64,000 bases of DNA, taken from positions 1-64,000 of the forward strand of contig NZ_BCRO01000020.1 of NCBI RefSeq assembly GCF_001552635.1. The letters run 5' to 3'. The notes beneath the pieces were generated by a model, which saw only the letters and a program-made list of their open reading frames with translations, searched no databases and was not told the origin of the DNA. Each line of letters begins with the position of its first letter. The first letter of the stretch is position 1. Below, piece after piece: positions 47,252-54,610 of this stretch. Origin of the DNA: Actinomadura hibisca NBRC 15177 (lineage in GTDB: Bacteria > Actinomycetota > Actinomycetes > Streptosporangiales > Streptosporangiaceae). The position numbers were made by a program, and so were the translations under genes.

Positions 47252-47860
47252 TCATCCCCCCAGATGGACGCCCTGCTCCCCAAGCAGGGCGTCGAAAGCG
47301 CGCGCCACCACGACGGGCAGGTCCAGACCGGGCGCGCTCCACCAGACCCGCACCCCGACCCTCAAGGCTCCAGCCCCGACGGCCGCGAGCACCGCAGGCC
47401 GAAGATCGTCACGCCCGACCCCCATGCGCGCGGCCAAGACCACAACGGTCTCGTCCTCAGCCACAGCCCCCACCCGATGAAAGGCCTCCAGCAGCGCGGG
47501 CCGTTCGGCCATGAGCCGGAACAGCTCCAGCACGGCGTCCCGGCGGTGCCAGGCGTCGTCGCGGGCGAGCCATCCGGCCACGGCGTTGCGGTAGGCGAGC
47601 AGCGGCGGTTCATCAACCGGACGGAGGGCGAGCGCGTCGTTGATCTGGACGAAGTCGACACGCAGCGGCTCGACGAGCGCGTCGTCGATCCCGGCGAAAT
47701 GCCGCGAGAACGTGCGCCGCGAGACATCCGCGTGCTCGGCGATCTCCTGCACGGTGACGGCGTCGAACCCCCGCTCGCGCACCAGCCCGAGCGCGGCCTC
47801 GGCGAGGATGCGCCGGGTCCGCGTGACCTTGCGCTCCCGGCGCCCCTCCGCGACCTTCAC
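47252..47860 (-). CDS. TetR-family regulator
   Basis: Protein of 202 aa from GTG at 47860 (VKVAEGRRERKVTRTRR), chosen because GGTGGAAG directly precedes it; an ATG at 47890 has no such site. The TetR helix-turn-helix reads ILAEAALGLVRERGFDAVTVQEIAEHADVS (shortened here), then RRTFSRHF. It heads the SDR-ADH operon, which it probably represses. Upstream, TCGCA occurs twice 10 bp apart (47873-47887), a weak operator candidate. Confidence 0.88.
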   Translation of the reverse strand: MKVAEGRRERKVTRTRRILAEAALGLVRERGFDAVTVQEIAEHADVSRRTFSRHFAGIDDALVEPLRVDFVQINDALALRPVDEPPLLAYRNAVAGWLARDDAWHRRDAVLELFRLMAERPALLEAFHRVGAVAEDETVVVLAARMGVGRDDLRPAVLAAVGAGALRVGVRVWWSAPGLDLPVVVARAFDALLGEQGVHLGG

Positions 47861-47968
47861 ACTTCCACCGTAGCTCGCAAAATGTCGCATTGAGCCACAA
47901 GTCCCCTTGGGACAAAACAGACCAAACCCCGATGTTCACCGCGCCACCCAGGGGGTACAGGCCACCTC

Positions 47969-48184
47969 ATGCCCGAGGAGAAGCAGGAACCGGACCTGAT
48001 CGAAGAACAGGGCGTCAACGCGGGCCCGTCCGTGGACGCCGAAGAGAACCCGCCCCCGACGCCCGACCTACCGGACCCGCCGGACCGTCCGGCAACAGCG
48101 GGAACGTTGTACGACGAACAGGTGGGCCTACCAGGCCAGAAACCGGGCTACCCGGGCCAGCAGAACTCAGTGGACACGAGCTGA
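47969..48184 (+). CDS. Small acidic Pro-rich protein, uncertain
   Basis: Predicted protein of 71 aa, MPEEKQEPDLIEEQ, then PPPTPDLPDPPDRP and GLPGQKPGYPGQQ. It is disordered by composition, with no recognisable domain. The codon pattern is consistent with coding sequence and GGGGG lies upstream, but spacing is long. It may be a real small protein or chance. Confidence 0.4.
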   Translation: MPEEKQEPDLIEEQGVNAGPSVDAEENPPPTPDLPDPPDRPATAGTLYDEQVGLPGQKPGYPGQQNSVDTS

Positions 48185-48196
48185 TACGAAGAAACC

Positions 48197-48219
48197 CCCT
48201 CCCACCAGGTGGAAGAGGG
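48197..48219 (-). terminator. Terminator of tRNA-Pro
   Basis: On the minus strand CCCTC-TT-CCACC-T-GGTGG-GAGGG folds into a hairpin and is followed by GGTTTCTTCG. It lies 12 bp beyond the tRNA-Pro 3' end. Confidence 0.65.
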
Positions 48220-48231
48220 CGTCGATCTACG

Positions 48232-48305
48232 TCGGGCTGGCGGGATTTGAACCCACGACCCCCGGCACCCAAAGCCGGTGCGCTACCAAACTGCGCTACA
48301 GCCCG
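48232..48305 (-). tRNA. tRNA-Pro (anticodon UGG)
   Basis: 74 nt with a complete cloverleaf: acceptor CGGGCTG with CAGCCCG, D arm TAGCGCAGTTTGGTAGCGC, anticodon stem CCGGC/GCCGG with loop TTTGGGT, and T arm GTGGGTTCAAATCCCGC. It reads CCA (and CCN by wobble). CCA is not encoded. A terminator follows. Confidence 0.95.
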
Positions 48306-48483
48306 CCCGCCGAGGCACGATCGAACCAAGGCGACCCGCTGAAGTGTAGTGCCGATCAGCGCCGGACGCCTCGTCCAACCCGGCATTCGCCCCCACCGGC
48401 CGCGCCGGGATCACGAACACCCGCGAAACCCTGTACGCTACGGCATGGCGATCGCGGCCCCGACCAGGGCACGACCGGCCGAC

Positions 48484-48557
48484 GCGGGTGTAGCTCAATG
48501 GTAGAGCCCCAGTCTTCCAAACTGGCTACGCGGGTTCGATTCCCGTCACCCGCTCCA
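48484..48557 (+). tRNA. tRNA-Gly (anticodon UCC)
   Basis: Acceptor GCGGGTG with CACCCGC, D arm TAGCTCAATGGTAGAGC, anticodon stem CCAGT/ACTGG with loop CTTCCAA (anticodon TCC), and T arm GCGGGTTCGATTCCCGT. The 3' CCA is encoded (48555-48557). Its 3' half (48514-48557) is repeated at 53474-53517, marking it as an integration site. Confidence 0.95.
48514..48557 (+). repeat. att-like repeat, copy 1 (tRNA-Gly 3' end)
   Basis: 44 bp from the anticodon loop to CCA, matching 53474-53517 at 42 of 44 positions. Direct repeats of tRNA 3' ends are the usual borders of integrated elements. This copy is part of the intact tRNA. Confidence 0.8.
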
Positions 48558-48787
48558 GAGTTCCACCAGGCTCCTGATCACGCCGCCCCGAGATGGGGTA
48601 CCCGGACCTGACGCGATCAGCGGGCGTCCTGGCTCATCTTCCATCAGTGGCGTCGTGCTGTCCGACGGCTGCGACGATCCAAGCTGCACGCAGTCCTGAT
48701 GGAGCGCGTCCTCACATGCACGGAGTGGACGGCGGGCCTGACCGGGCCCGGCCGCGGAGAGACCGTCCTCGTCCGGTCCGTGTGAGA

Positions 48788-51250
48788 ATGCCCGGCATGG
48801 AGCTGCTGGAGCGGGCGGGCTTCCTGGACGAGCTGCGGTCGTGCCCCGCGGGCCGCGTCGTGCTGGTGTCGGGCGAGGCGGGCATCGGCAAGACCGCGCT
48901 GGTGCGCGCCTTCTGCGAGCAGGACGAACGCCGCGCCCTGTGGGGCGCCTGCGACGCGCTGCGCACGCCGCGGCCGCTCGGGCCGCTGCACGACATCGCC
49001 CGCGCCGCCGGAGGCGACCTCGCCGCCGCGATGGCCGCCGAGAACTCCCGGCACGAACTGTTCACCGCCTTCCTGGACCGGCTGGCGCGGCCGGCGATCG
49101 CGGTCGTGGAGGACGCGCACTGGGCCGACGAGGCCACCCTCGACCTGCTGGTGTTCGCCGGGCGCCGGATGGCCGGCACCAGCGGCCTGCTGGTCGTCAC
49201 CTACCGCGCCGACGAGGTCGGCCCCGGCCATCCGCTGCTCGCCGTCCTCGGCGCGCTCGCCACCGACCGGACGGTGCTGCGGCTCGCGCTGCCGCCGCTG
49301 TCGCTGGAGGGCGTCGCGGCGCTCGCCGGGGCGGACGGCCCGGCGGCCGAACGCCTGCACGCCCGCACCGGCGGGAACCCCTTCTTCGTCACCGAGGCGC
49401 TCGCCGACCCCGGCCGGACGGTGCCCGGCACCGTCCGCGACGCCGTCCTCGCGCGCGCGGCGGCGCTCGACGAGGAGGCGCGCGCCGCGCTCGACGCCAT
49501 CGCGATCTTCCCCGGGCACACGCTGCTGCCGCTCGTGCAGGCCGCCCCCGAAGCGGTGGACGCCTGCGTCGGCGCGGGCGTCGTCGTTCGCGAGGGCGGC
49601 CGGGTGCGGTTCCGCCATGAGCTGGCCCGGCTCGCCGTCGAGGACGCCGTGCCGCCCGCCCGCCGCGCCGCCCTGCACGCCCGCGCCCGCGCTGACCTCG
49701 CGCGCCGCGGCGCCGACCCGGCGCGACTCGCCCACCACGCCGCCGAGGCCGGCGACGTCGCGGCCGTCCTGGTGCACGCGCCCGCCGCTGCCGAGCGCGC
49801 CTTCGCGGTGAGCGCGAACCGGCAGGCCGCCGACCATCTGCGCCAGGCCCTCGACCACGCCGACCTGCTGGAGCCGCGCGACCGCGCCGAACTGCTCGAA
49901 CGCTACGCCGAGGCCTGCACCCGCCTGGACCGCGACGACCGTGCCCTGGAGGTCTCCCGCGAGGCGCTGGAGTGCTGGCGCGCCGCCGCGCTGCTCGCCC
50001 GCACCGCGCACTTCCTCTGGCTGACCGGCGACTCCACCGCCGCCCGCGCCGCCGTCGCCGAGGCTCTGAACCTCGCCCGCAGCCTGCCGCCCGGCCCCGC
50101 GCTCGCCGCCGCCTTCACCTGGTCGGCGTTCCTGCTCATGTACGCGCGCGAGATCCCCGCCGCGATCGAGACCGGCGAGCGCGCCGTGGACCTCGCCGAG
50201 CGGTATGGCGACCGCGCGCTGCTCGCGCGCGCGTTGAACGCCGTCGGATCGGCGACGTGGTTCCAGGAGCCCGACCGCGCGGAGAGCCACCTGACGCGCG
50301 CCGTCGAGATCGCGCTGCGCGTCGGGGACGAGGTGAGCGTGGCGTCGGCACTGTCCAACCTCGGGTCCGGCGCCGGGGAGATCCGCCGCTACGCCGTCGC
50401 CGAGGAGTGGCTGCGCAAGGCCGTCGACTGGTGCACCGTCCGCGACCTGGACCGCAACCGCCGCTACAGCAGCGCCTGGCTCGCCCGCTGCCTGTTCGAG
50501 CGCGGCGAGTGGGACGAGGCCGCGACCGTCCTCGCGCAGACCGAACTGGAGGGTGCCGCGCCCGCCCGCATCGTCGCGCTCACCGTCCTCGGGCGGCTCC
50601 GCGTGCGGCGCGGCGAGCCCGGCGCGGCCGAGCCGCTCGACGAGGCGTGGCGGCTCGCCGTCCGCACCGGCGACCTCCAGCGCCTCTGGCCCGCCGCCGC
50701 CGGGCGCGCCGAATTCGCCCGCTTCGAGGCCCGCCCGACCGGCCCGCTCGTCCGCGACACCTACGACCTCGCCGTGCGGCTGCGGCACGGCTGGGCGATC
50801 GGCGAGCTGGAGCAGTTCCTCGACGACCCGCCCGCGGGCGCGCACGAGGACGCCGCCGAACCGTACCGGCTGGACCCGGTCGCGGGCGCGCGCGCCTGGG
50901 AAGCCATCGGCTGCCCGTATGAGGCCGCGATGTCTTTAACGTGTAGCGAGGCGCATCTGCGCGAGGCGCTCGGCGTCTTCGAGCGCCTCGGCGCCCGTCC
51001 GGCCGCCGACATGGCCGCACGGCTCATGCGCGAGCGCGGCCTGCGCGCGCCCCGCCGCGCCACCCTCGCCCACCCGCACGGCCTCACCGCGCGCGAGGCC
51101 GACGTCCTCGACCTGCTGCGCGAGGGCCTGCGCAACATCGAAATCGCCGAACGGCTGCACATCTCGGAAAAGACCGCCGGACACCACGTCTCGGCCATCC
51201 TCGCCAAGCTCGGCGTCCGCACGCGTCACGAGGCCGCCCGGCTGGGATAG
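48788..51250 (+). CDS. LAL-type LuxR regulator (AAA-like ATPase, TPR, HTH)
   Basis: Protein of about 820 aa. An N-terminal ATPase has VLVSGEAGIGKTALVRAF (Walker A) and IAVVEDAHWAD (Walker B), followed by helical TPR-like repeats (TGERAVDLAERYGDRALL region) and a C-terminal LuxR HTH with LTAREADVLDLLREGLRN and EKTAGHHVSAILAKLG. LAL regulators control secondary metabolism or sugar use, often as activators. ATG at 48788 or 48797 (MELLERAGFLDEL) are both possible; no clear ribosome-binding site marks either. The palindrome just after its stop suggests control of the DUF4242 gene. Confidence 0.88.
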   Translation: MPGMELLERAGFLDELRSCPAGRVVLVSGEAGIGKTALVRAFCEQDERRALWGACDALRTPRPLGPLHDIARAAGGDLAAAMAAENSRHELFTAFLDRLARPAIAVVEDAHWADEATLDLLVFAGRRMAGTSGLLVVTYRADEVGPGHPLLAVLGALATDRTVLRLALPPLSLEGVAALAGADGPAAERLHARTGGNPFFVTEALADPGRTVPGTVRDAVLARAAALDEEARAALDAIAIFPGHTLLPLVQAAPEAVDACVGAGVVVREGGRVRFRHELARLAVEDAVPPARRAALHARARADLARRGADPARLAHHAAEAGDVAAVLVHAPAAAERAFAVSANRQAADHLRQALDHADLLEPRDRAELLERYAEACTRLDRDDRALEVSREALECWRAAALLARTAHFLWLTGDSTAARAAVAEALNLARSLPPGPALAAAFTWSAFLLMYAREIPAAIETGERAVDLAERYGDRALLARALNAVGSATWFQEPDRAESHLTRAVEIALRVGDEVSVASALSNLGSGAGEIRRYAVAEEWLRKAVDWCTVRDLDRNRRYSSAWLARCLFERGEWDEAATVLAQTELEGAAPARIVALTVLGRLRVRRGEPGAAEPLDEAWRLAVRTGDLQRLWPAAAGRAEFARFEARPTGPLVRDTYDLAVRLRHGWAIGELEQFLDDPPAGAHEDAAEPYRLDPVAGARAWEAIGCPYEAAMSLTCSEAHLREALGVFERLGARPAADMAARLMRERGLRAPRRATLAHPHGLTAREADVLDLLREGLRNIEIAERLHISEKTAGHHVSAILAKLGVRTRHEAARLG

Positions 51251-51253
51251 GGA

Positions 51254-51265
51254 CTCCCTAGGGAG
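51254..51265. promoter_or_regulatory. CTCCCTAGGGAG palindrome upstream of DUF4242 gene
   Basis: A perfect 12-bp palindrome right after the LAL stop. The related words TATAGGGAGG and TACGGGGACC follow within 60 bp, before the DUF4242 gene. It may be a binding site for the LAL regulator or another factor. No regulator is established. Confidence 0.4.
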
Positions 51266-51376
51266 AACGCCCACCCGATATAGGGAGGCCGCCCTCCAAT
51301 ACGGGGACCGTCTCCCGATGCCCGTGCAGCCCGCCCGCTCCGACACTGGTGCCTTCAGAGAGAAGGAGCGTGCGAC

Positions 51377-51649
51377 ATGCCGCGATACCTGGTCCAGCGA
51401 AACTTTGCGGACGGCCTGTTCATCCCGGTCGACGCCGACGGCGCCAAGGCGTGCCTGGACGTGGTCGAGGAGAACGCCAAGCACGGCGTCACCTGGGTCC
51501 ACTCCTACGTCAGCCCGGACAAGAGCGTCAGCTACTGCATCTACGACGGGCCGTCCCCGGCGGCGATCCGCGAGGCCGCCCAGGCGGCGAACCTCCCGGC
51601 CGACCAGATCACCGAGGTCAGCGTCCTCGACCCGTACTTCTACCACTAG
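51377..51649 (+). CDS. DUF4242 protein, SCO4226-like nickel-binding
   Basis: Protein of 90 aa, MPRYLVQRNFADGLFIPV, then HGVTWVHSYVSPDKSVSYC and YDGPSPAAIREAAQAANLP. It matches the small ferredoxin-fold DUF4242 family, whose Streptomyces member SCO4226 binds nickel as a dimer. His, Cys and Glu residues at similar places are present. AAGGAG precedes the ATG. It is downstream of the LAL gene. Confidence 0.85.
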   Translation: MPRYLVQRNFADGLFIPVDADGAKACLDVVEENAKHGVTWVHSYVSPDKSVSYCIYDGPSPAAIREAAQAANLPADQITEVSVLDPYFYH

Positions 51650-51663
51650 GAAAAGGCAGGCAG

Positions 51664-52042
51664 ATGGCTTACGTCCAGCAGCCGGGGCACCCGCCGCGGA
51701 AACGCTCGTCGACTGGGCGCTGGATCGTGGTGCTCGCGGTGATCGTGGTACTGGTCGGCGGGCTCGTCGCGCTCGGCGCATGGGCGTCCCAGGGCAGCCC
51801 CGACCGCGCCAAGGCGGGCGACTGCGTCGCGACGCCGGGCAGCGACGACCTGAAGATCGTCAAGTGCACGGACGCGACGGCGGCCTACAGGGTCCTCGGC
51901 CGCGTCGACGACAAGTACAAGTACCAGTTCGACCAGAACGGCAAGACGCTGTGCGCGCCTTACCAGGGCACCCTCAGCGCCTTCTGGAAGGGCGAGGTCG
52001 GAAAGCAGGGCTACGTTGCTCTGCCTCGGCGCGGCCCGCTGA
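51664..52042 (+). pseudogene. LppU-like single-pass secreted protein, 1-bp frameshift near the end
   Basis: The frame starts MAYVQQPGHPPRKRSS, has one membrane helix (WIVVLAVIVVLVGGLVALGAW) and a small extracellular domain with CVATPGSDDLKIVKC, LCAPYQG and FWKGEVGKQGYV. An extra T at 52016/52017 then shifts the frame. Removing it gives GYVLCLGAAR and TGA at 52040-52042, 125 aa in all, restoring the fourth cysteine. As sequenced, the frame runs on for more than 1 kb through unrelated remnants. The cause is a real mutation or a sequencing error. Confidence 0.7.
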
Positions 52043-52090
52043 ACCGGTACGTTCCCGGCCACCCGCCCCAACGCTTGCCGGTCCCCGGAC

Positions 52091-52615
52091 GTGATCTCTA
52101 CACTCGCCCGGGGCACCGGCAACGTCGGACAACTCGCCATCGCGGCGGCGGACGCGCACCACAACCCGGCGAACGCGCCCGTCGAGACGCGCGATCCGAC
52201 GCTCACCGCGGCCGTCCCGGCCATGGCGTGAGGCGGGCGGATTCGGCTGATGGACCACGCGTTCGGCACCGAGCTCGACGACATCCGCGAGACACTGGAC
52301 CGCCGCCCCCTGGAAGCCGACACCACGACCGCCACCATGGGCGACTTCGCCGCCGACACTCAGGGCGCCGTCCGCTTGGAGGAGCAGGGCGTCGTGGACG
52401 GCGAGCCGCGCATCGTCATCGAGCACGTCACCCGCATCCACGCCTCCTGCGCACCGGACTGACCGCAGCCGCCGTCCGGCGACCGCGCGCACCGCGTCGT
52501 CATCAAGGAGGACCTGCGCATCGAGGTGTCGGTCGAGGCCACCGCCGTCGGCAGCCTCGTACACGCGATCGAGTGGCTCGCGACGGTCGGCCCCGGCCTC
52601 TACGACGCGCTGGAC
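52091..52615 (+). pseudogene. Decayed dihydrodipicolinate-reductase-like oxidoreductase
   Basis: A first piece reads VISTLARGTGNVGQLAIAAADAHHNP (nucleotide-binding GTGNVG) and stops at 52230. A second piece from 52250 reads FGTELDDIRETLDRRPLEAD, then GVVDGEPRIVIEHVTRI, and is stopped by TGA at 52460-52462 where relatives have Trp. The frame continues as RAHRVVIKEDLRIEVSVEA and LVHAIEW to about 52615. The pattern fits NAD(P)-dependent amine dehydrogenase/DapB-like proteins. A large middle part is missing. The IS remnant begins where homology ends. Confidence 0.6.
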
Positions 52616-53367
52616 GTCCTGCTCCGCCCGGCAACGGGTCGCCTCGGGCGGCTTGGTCGGGCTTTTGGGGAATTGATGCGGCGTCGGCGCAGATACGCGC
52701 GATTGACGCAGGAGGAGCAGGCCTTGTCCGCCGCGATCGCGCCGGGACGGGTGCGGAGCGTCCGATGCGGCCGCGCACCTTGATGGACGCAATGCCCATT
52801 GGAAGCGGGGGACTGCCAGCGGTCTGGCCCGCGGTGAGGGCGAACGACAACGGCTGGCAGCACCGGTCGGCCGACAGGTGGGTATTGCTGGTCAGCCCGC
52901 CGCGAGACCGGCCCAGCAGGGCGACCTTCAGCCGGATCGCTCCTTGTCGCCGCGCCCACCGCCAGAAGGATGGCTGGTCGCCGGGCTCGTCGATCCGCGG
53001 TTTCGTCCCCGGCCGCCCTATGCAGCGCTTGGAACTGCTCGGGATCCAGCCGCGTCCCCGCCGCGTGCTAGTGGGCGCGCTCGATCGTGGAATCGACGCT
53101 GACCAAGCTCAGATCAACCTCGCCGCGAGTGGCGGCCTCAGCGATCATCTGTTCTTGAAGGTTCTGCATGACGCCCGTGACCGTCCGCGCCCGGAACCGG
53201 TCGTAGACCGTTGACCACCACCCATACTGCTCAGAGACATCCCGCCACGGGCTATACATCCGGAACCGCCAGATCACTCCGTTTAACTGTCACTGCAAGT
53301 CAGGAACCGAACTACGCGCGCCCAGCAAAAGCCACGGCTCGATCAGCACCCATTCCTCACCGGTCAC
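52616..53367 (-). pseudogene. IS5-family transposase remnant
   Basis: On the minus strand the pieces, in order, are TGEEWVLIEPWLL, MYSPWRDVSEQYGWWSTVYDRFRA, LVSVDSTIERAH followed by a stop, LGRSRGGLTSNTHLSAD in another frame, LSFALTAGQT, and DKACSSCVNRAYLRRR. These match successive segments of IS5-type transposases (PWRDLPERFGPWQTVY; VDSTIVRAHQ; GRSRGGLTTKIH; LADKAYSS) but need several frameshifts. No intact copy or clear inverted repeats were seen. Confidence 0.75.
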
Positions 53368-53473
53368 ATCACCACGCGCCACACAAACGTACTACCAACC
53401 ACGACGTTCACCTACAGAGCGAATGCAGGCAATGACTTGATCGGCGAATGAAGATACTGGACGGGTTTTGGCT

Positions 53474-53517
53474 CTTCAAAACTGGCTACGCAGGTTCGAT
53501 TCCCGTCACCCGCTCCA
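53474..53517 (+). repeat. att-like repeat, copy 2 (tRNA-Gly fragment)
   Basis: Same 44 bp as 48514-48557 with two changes (CTTCA for CTTCC, and GCAGG for GCGGG). The tRNA 5' half is absent, so it is not a functional tRNA. It is the probable right border of an insertion at tRNA-Gly. Confidence 0.8.
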
Positions 53518-53537
53518 CCGGTCCCGAAACTTAGAGA

Positions 53538-53562
53538 CCTGACCACTACCAAGGTGGTCAGG
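53538..53562. terminator. 9-bp hairpin after the tRNA-Gly fragment
   Basis: CCTGACCAC and GTGGTCAGG form a perfect stem with a 7-nt loop TACCAAG, 21 bp after the tRNA fragment. It may be the original tRNA-Gly terminator carried along by the insertion. No T-run follows. Confidence 0.4.
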
Positions 53563-53704
53563 CTTGAGACGCTCACCTCTCATCCGACATCCAGGCCACG
53601 CCCCGGACCGGGAATAATCGGCATCATCCGAAGTGGTCAGCAGCCGCTTGGGCAGGTTACATCCGTACGGCAGTGAAGAATACCGGAATTACGAAAGGTA
53701 ATTC

Positions 53705-54478
53705 CTACTCCTGCCTTAACGGACACTCGGGAAGTGGAAGTGCTACCACATCGCCTCCACGCGTCTCACGAACGACGGTGAACTGGACACATTTGACCGC
53801 TTCAATCTCTCCCGCAGAAGTCAGAGAGATATAGTCGACTGTGATGATGGCCTTTTTGCCTGTCCAGCCAAATGCCCACAGGTCTCCGAGTTCGCCATGG
53901 ACAGCCGCTCGCGTGCGCTGTTGAGAAAATTCAGCATCAGCAGCGGCTTCGGCCAGCCTATCGCGGGTCACCTCAGTGGCCAGCCGGATACGTTCTAGGG
54001 CATCACGACCGCTCTCGACAGGGCGCGGGCAGCGTCCCAGTTTGTTCGCCGTAACTTTCGCAACGTCCCCAACAGACTGCTTTGCGATAGAAAATCTGTA
54101 GCAGAATTCGGCCACGCTTTTGCCATGGAATCCACCATACCCCGGACGCATGACATCGATACGCGCATGCTTACCCGAGTCCTCAAAGCGCACTAGACGA
54201 GAAGCAGAAATCCTTGCCGCGCGCAATGCCGCATGCTTGTCGATAAGCCCATCACGAGCCGCTGCGACCAACACAGCACTCGCTTGTTCCTTGACCGCTT
54301 CTTCGGCATCGCGCTGTGGCTTCCCCAGCCACCGGGAAATTCCAAACCACAACAGCAACACCAGGATGATGAGCACCATGGCCAGCGCTATCATCACGGG
54401 AAGCACTCGGCCGAACCGCTCCCGTCGCCCTGGCCCGCGTTCCGCCGGTCGTCCGTCAGTGGGCGAACCAGTAGCCAC
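53705..54478 (-). CDS. Unknown membrane-anchored protein
   Basis: Protein of 257 aa. A Pro/Arg-rich cytoplasmic start, one membrane helix (VLPVMIALAMVLIILVLLLWFG), an amphipathic helix (RDAEEAVKEQASAVLVAAARDGLIDKHAALR region) and an extracellular domain with single cysteines in FCYRFS, GRCPRP, VKCVQFT and PECPL. The family is not recognised. It follows the large transglycosylase/SGNH gene on the same strand after 132 bp and is part of the less GC-rich accessory region. Confidence 0.65.
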   Translation of the reverse strand: MATGSPTDGRPAERGPGRRERFGRVLPVMIALAMVLIILVLLLWFGISRWLGKPQRDAEEAVKEQASAVLVAAARDGLIDKHAALRAARISASRLVRFEDSGKHARIDVMRPGYGGFHGKSVAEFCYRFSIAKQSVGDVAKVTANKLGRCPRPVESGRDALERIRLATEVTRDRLAEAAADAEFSQQRTRAAVHGELGDLWAFGWTGKKAIITVDYISLTSAGEIEAVKCVQFTVVRETRGGDVVALPLPECPLRQE

Positions 54479-54610
54479 AGGTACCTTCCTTGCCGACCAA
54501 AGGACGAAACGAAGTACCGCTAGTGCAGCGAGGCGTCCCTGGTGCCTGCCCTACCACGAGGCACCAGGGATGCCAGCCGCCGATCGGCGACCTGGGGACG
54601 TCGCTGGCCC

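Larger units (their letters stand above)
48514..53517. mobile_element. Remnant island between tRNA-Gly repeats
   Basis: About 5 kb bounded by two 44-bp tRNA-Gly 3' repeats. It holds a LAL regulator, a DUF4242 gene, a frameshifted membrane-protein gene, a decayed oxidoreductase gene and an IS5-like transposase remnant. No integrase is visible, so if it was an integrative element it has lost its integrase, or the second repeat marks a larger, older event that includes the accessory DNA to the right. The first genes have host-like high GC. Confidence 0.5.
53368..53704. other. Intergenic stretch with tRNA fragment and hairpin
   Basis: 337 bp without a supported gene. It holds the second tRNA-Gly 3' repeat (53474-53517) and the hairpin at 53538-53562. 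The sequence around 53290-53440 is less GC-rich than the host genes. Nothing else recognisable. Confidence 0.5.

Noticed and set aside
47873..47890. TCGCA direct repeat as TetR operator
   Set aside because: TetR sites are normally palindromic; only two 5-bp direct repeats are seen, too weak to list as a feature.
48558..53473. Functional integrative plasmid or prophage
   Set aside because: No integrase, replication, transfer or phage structural gene was found between the tRNA repeats.
53474..53517. Second tRNA-Gly gene
   Set aside because: Only the 3' half is present; acceptor 5' strand and D arm are missing.
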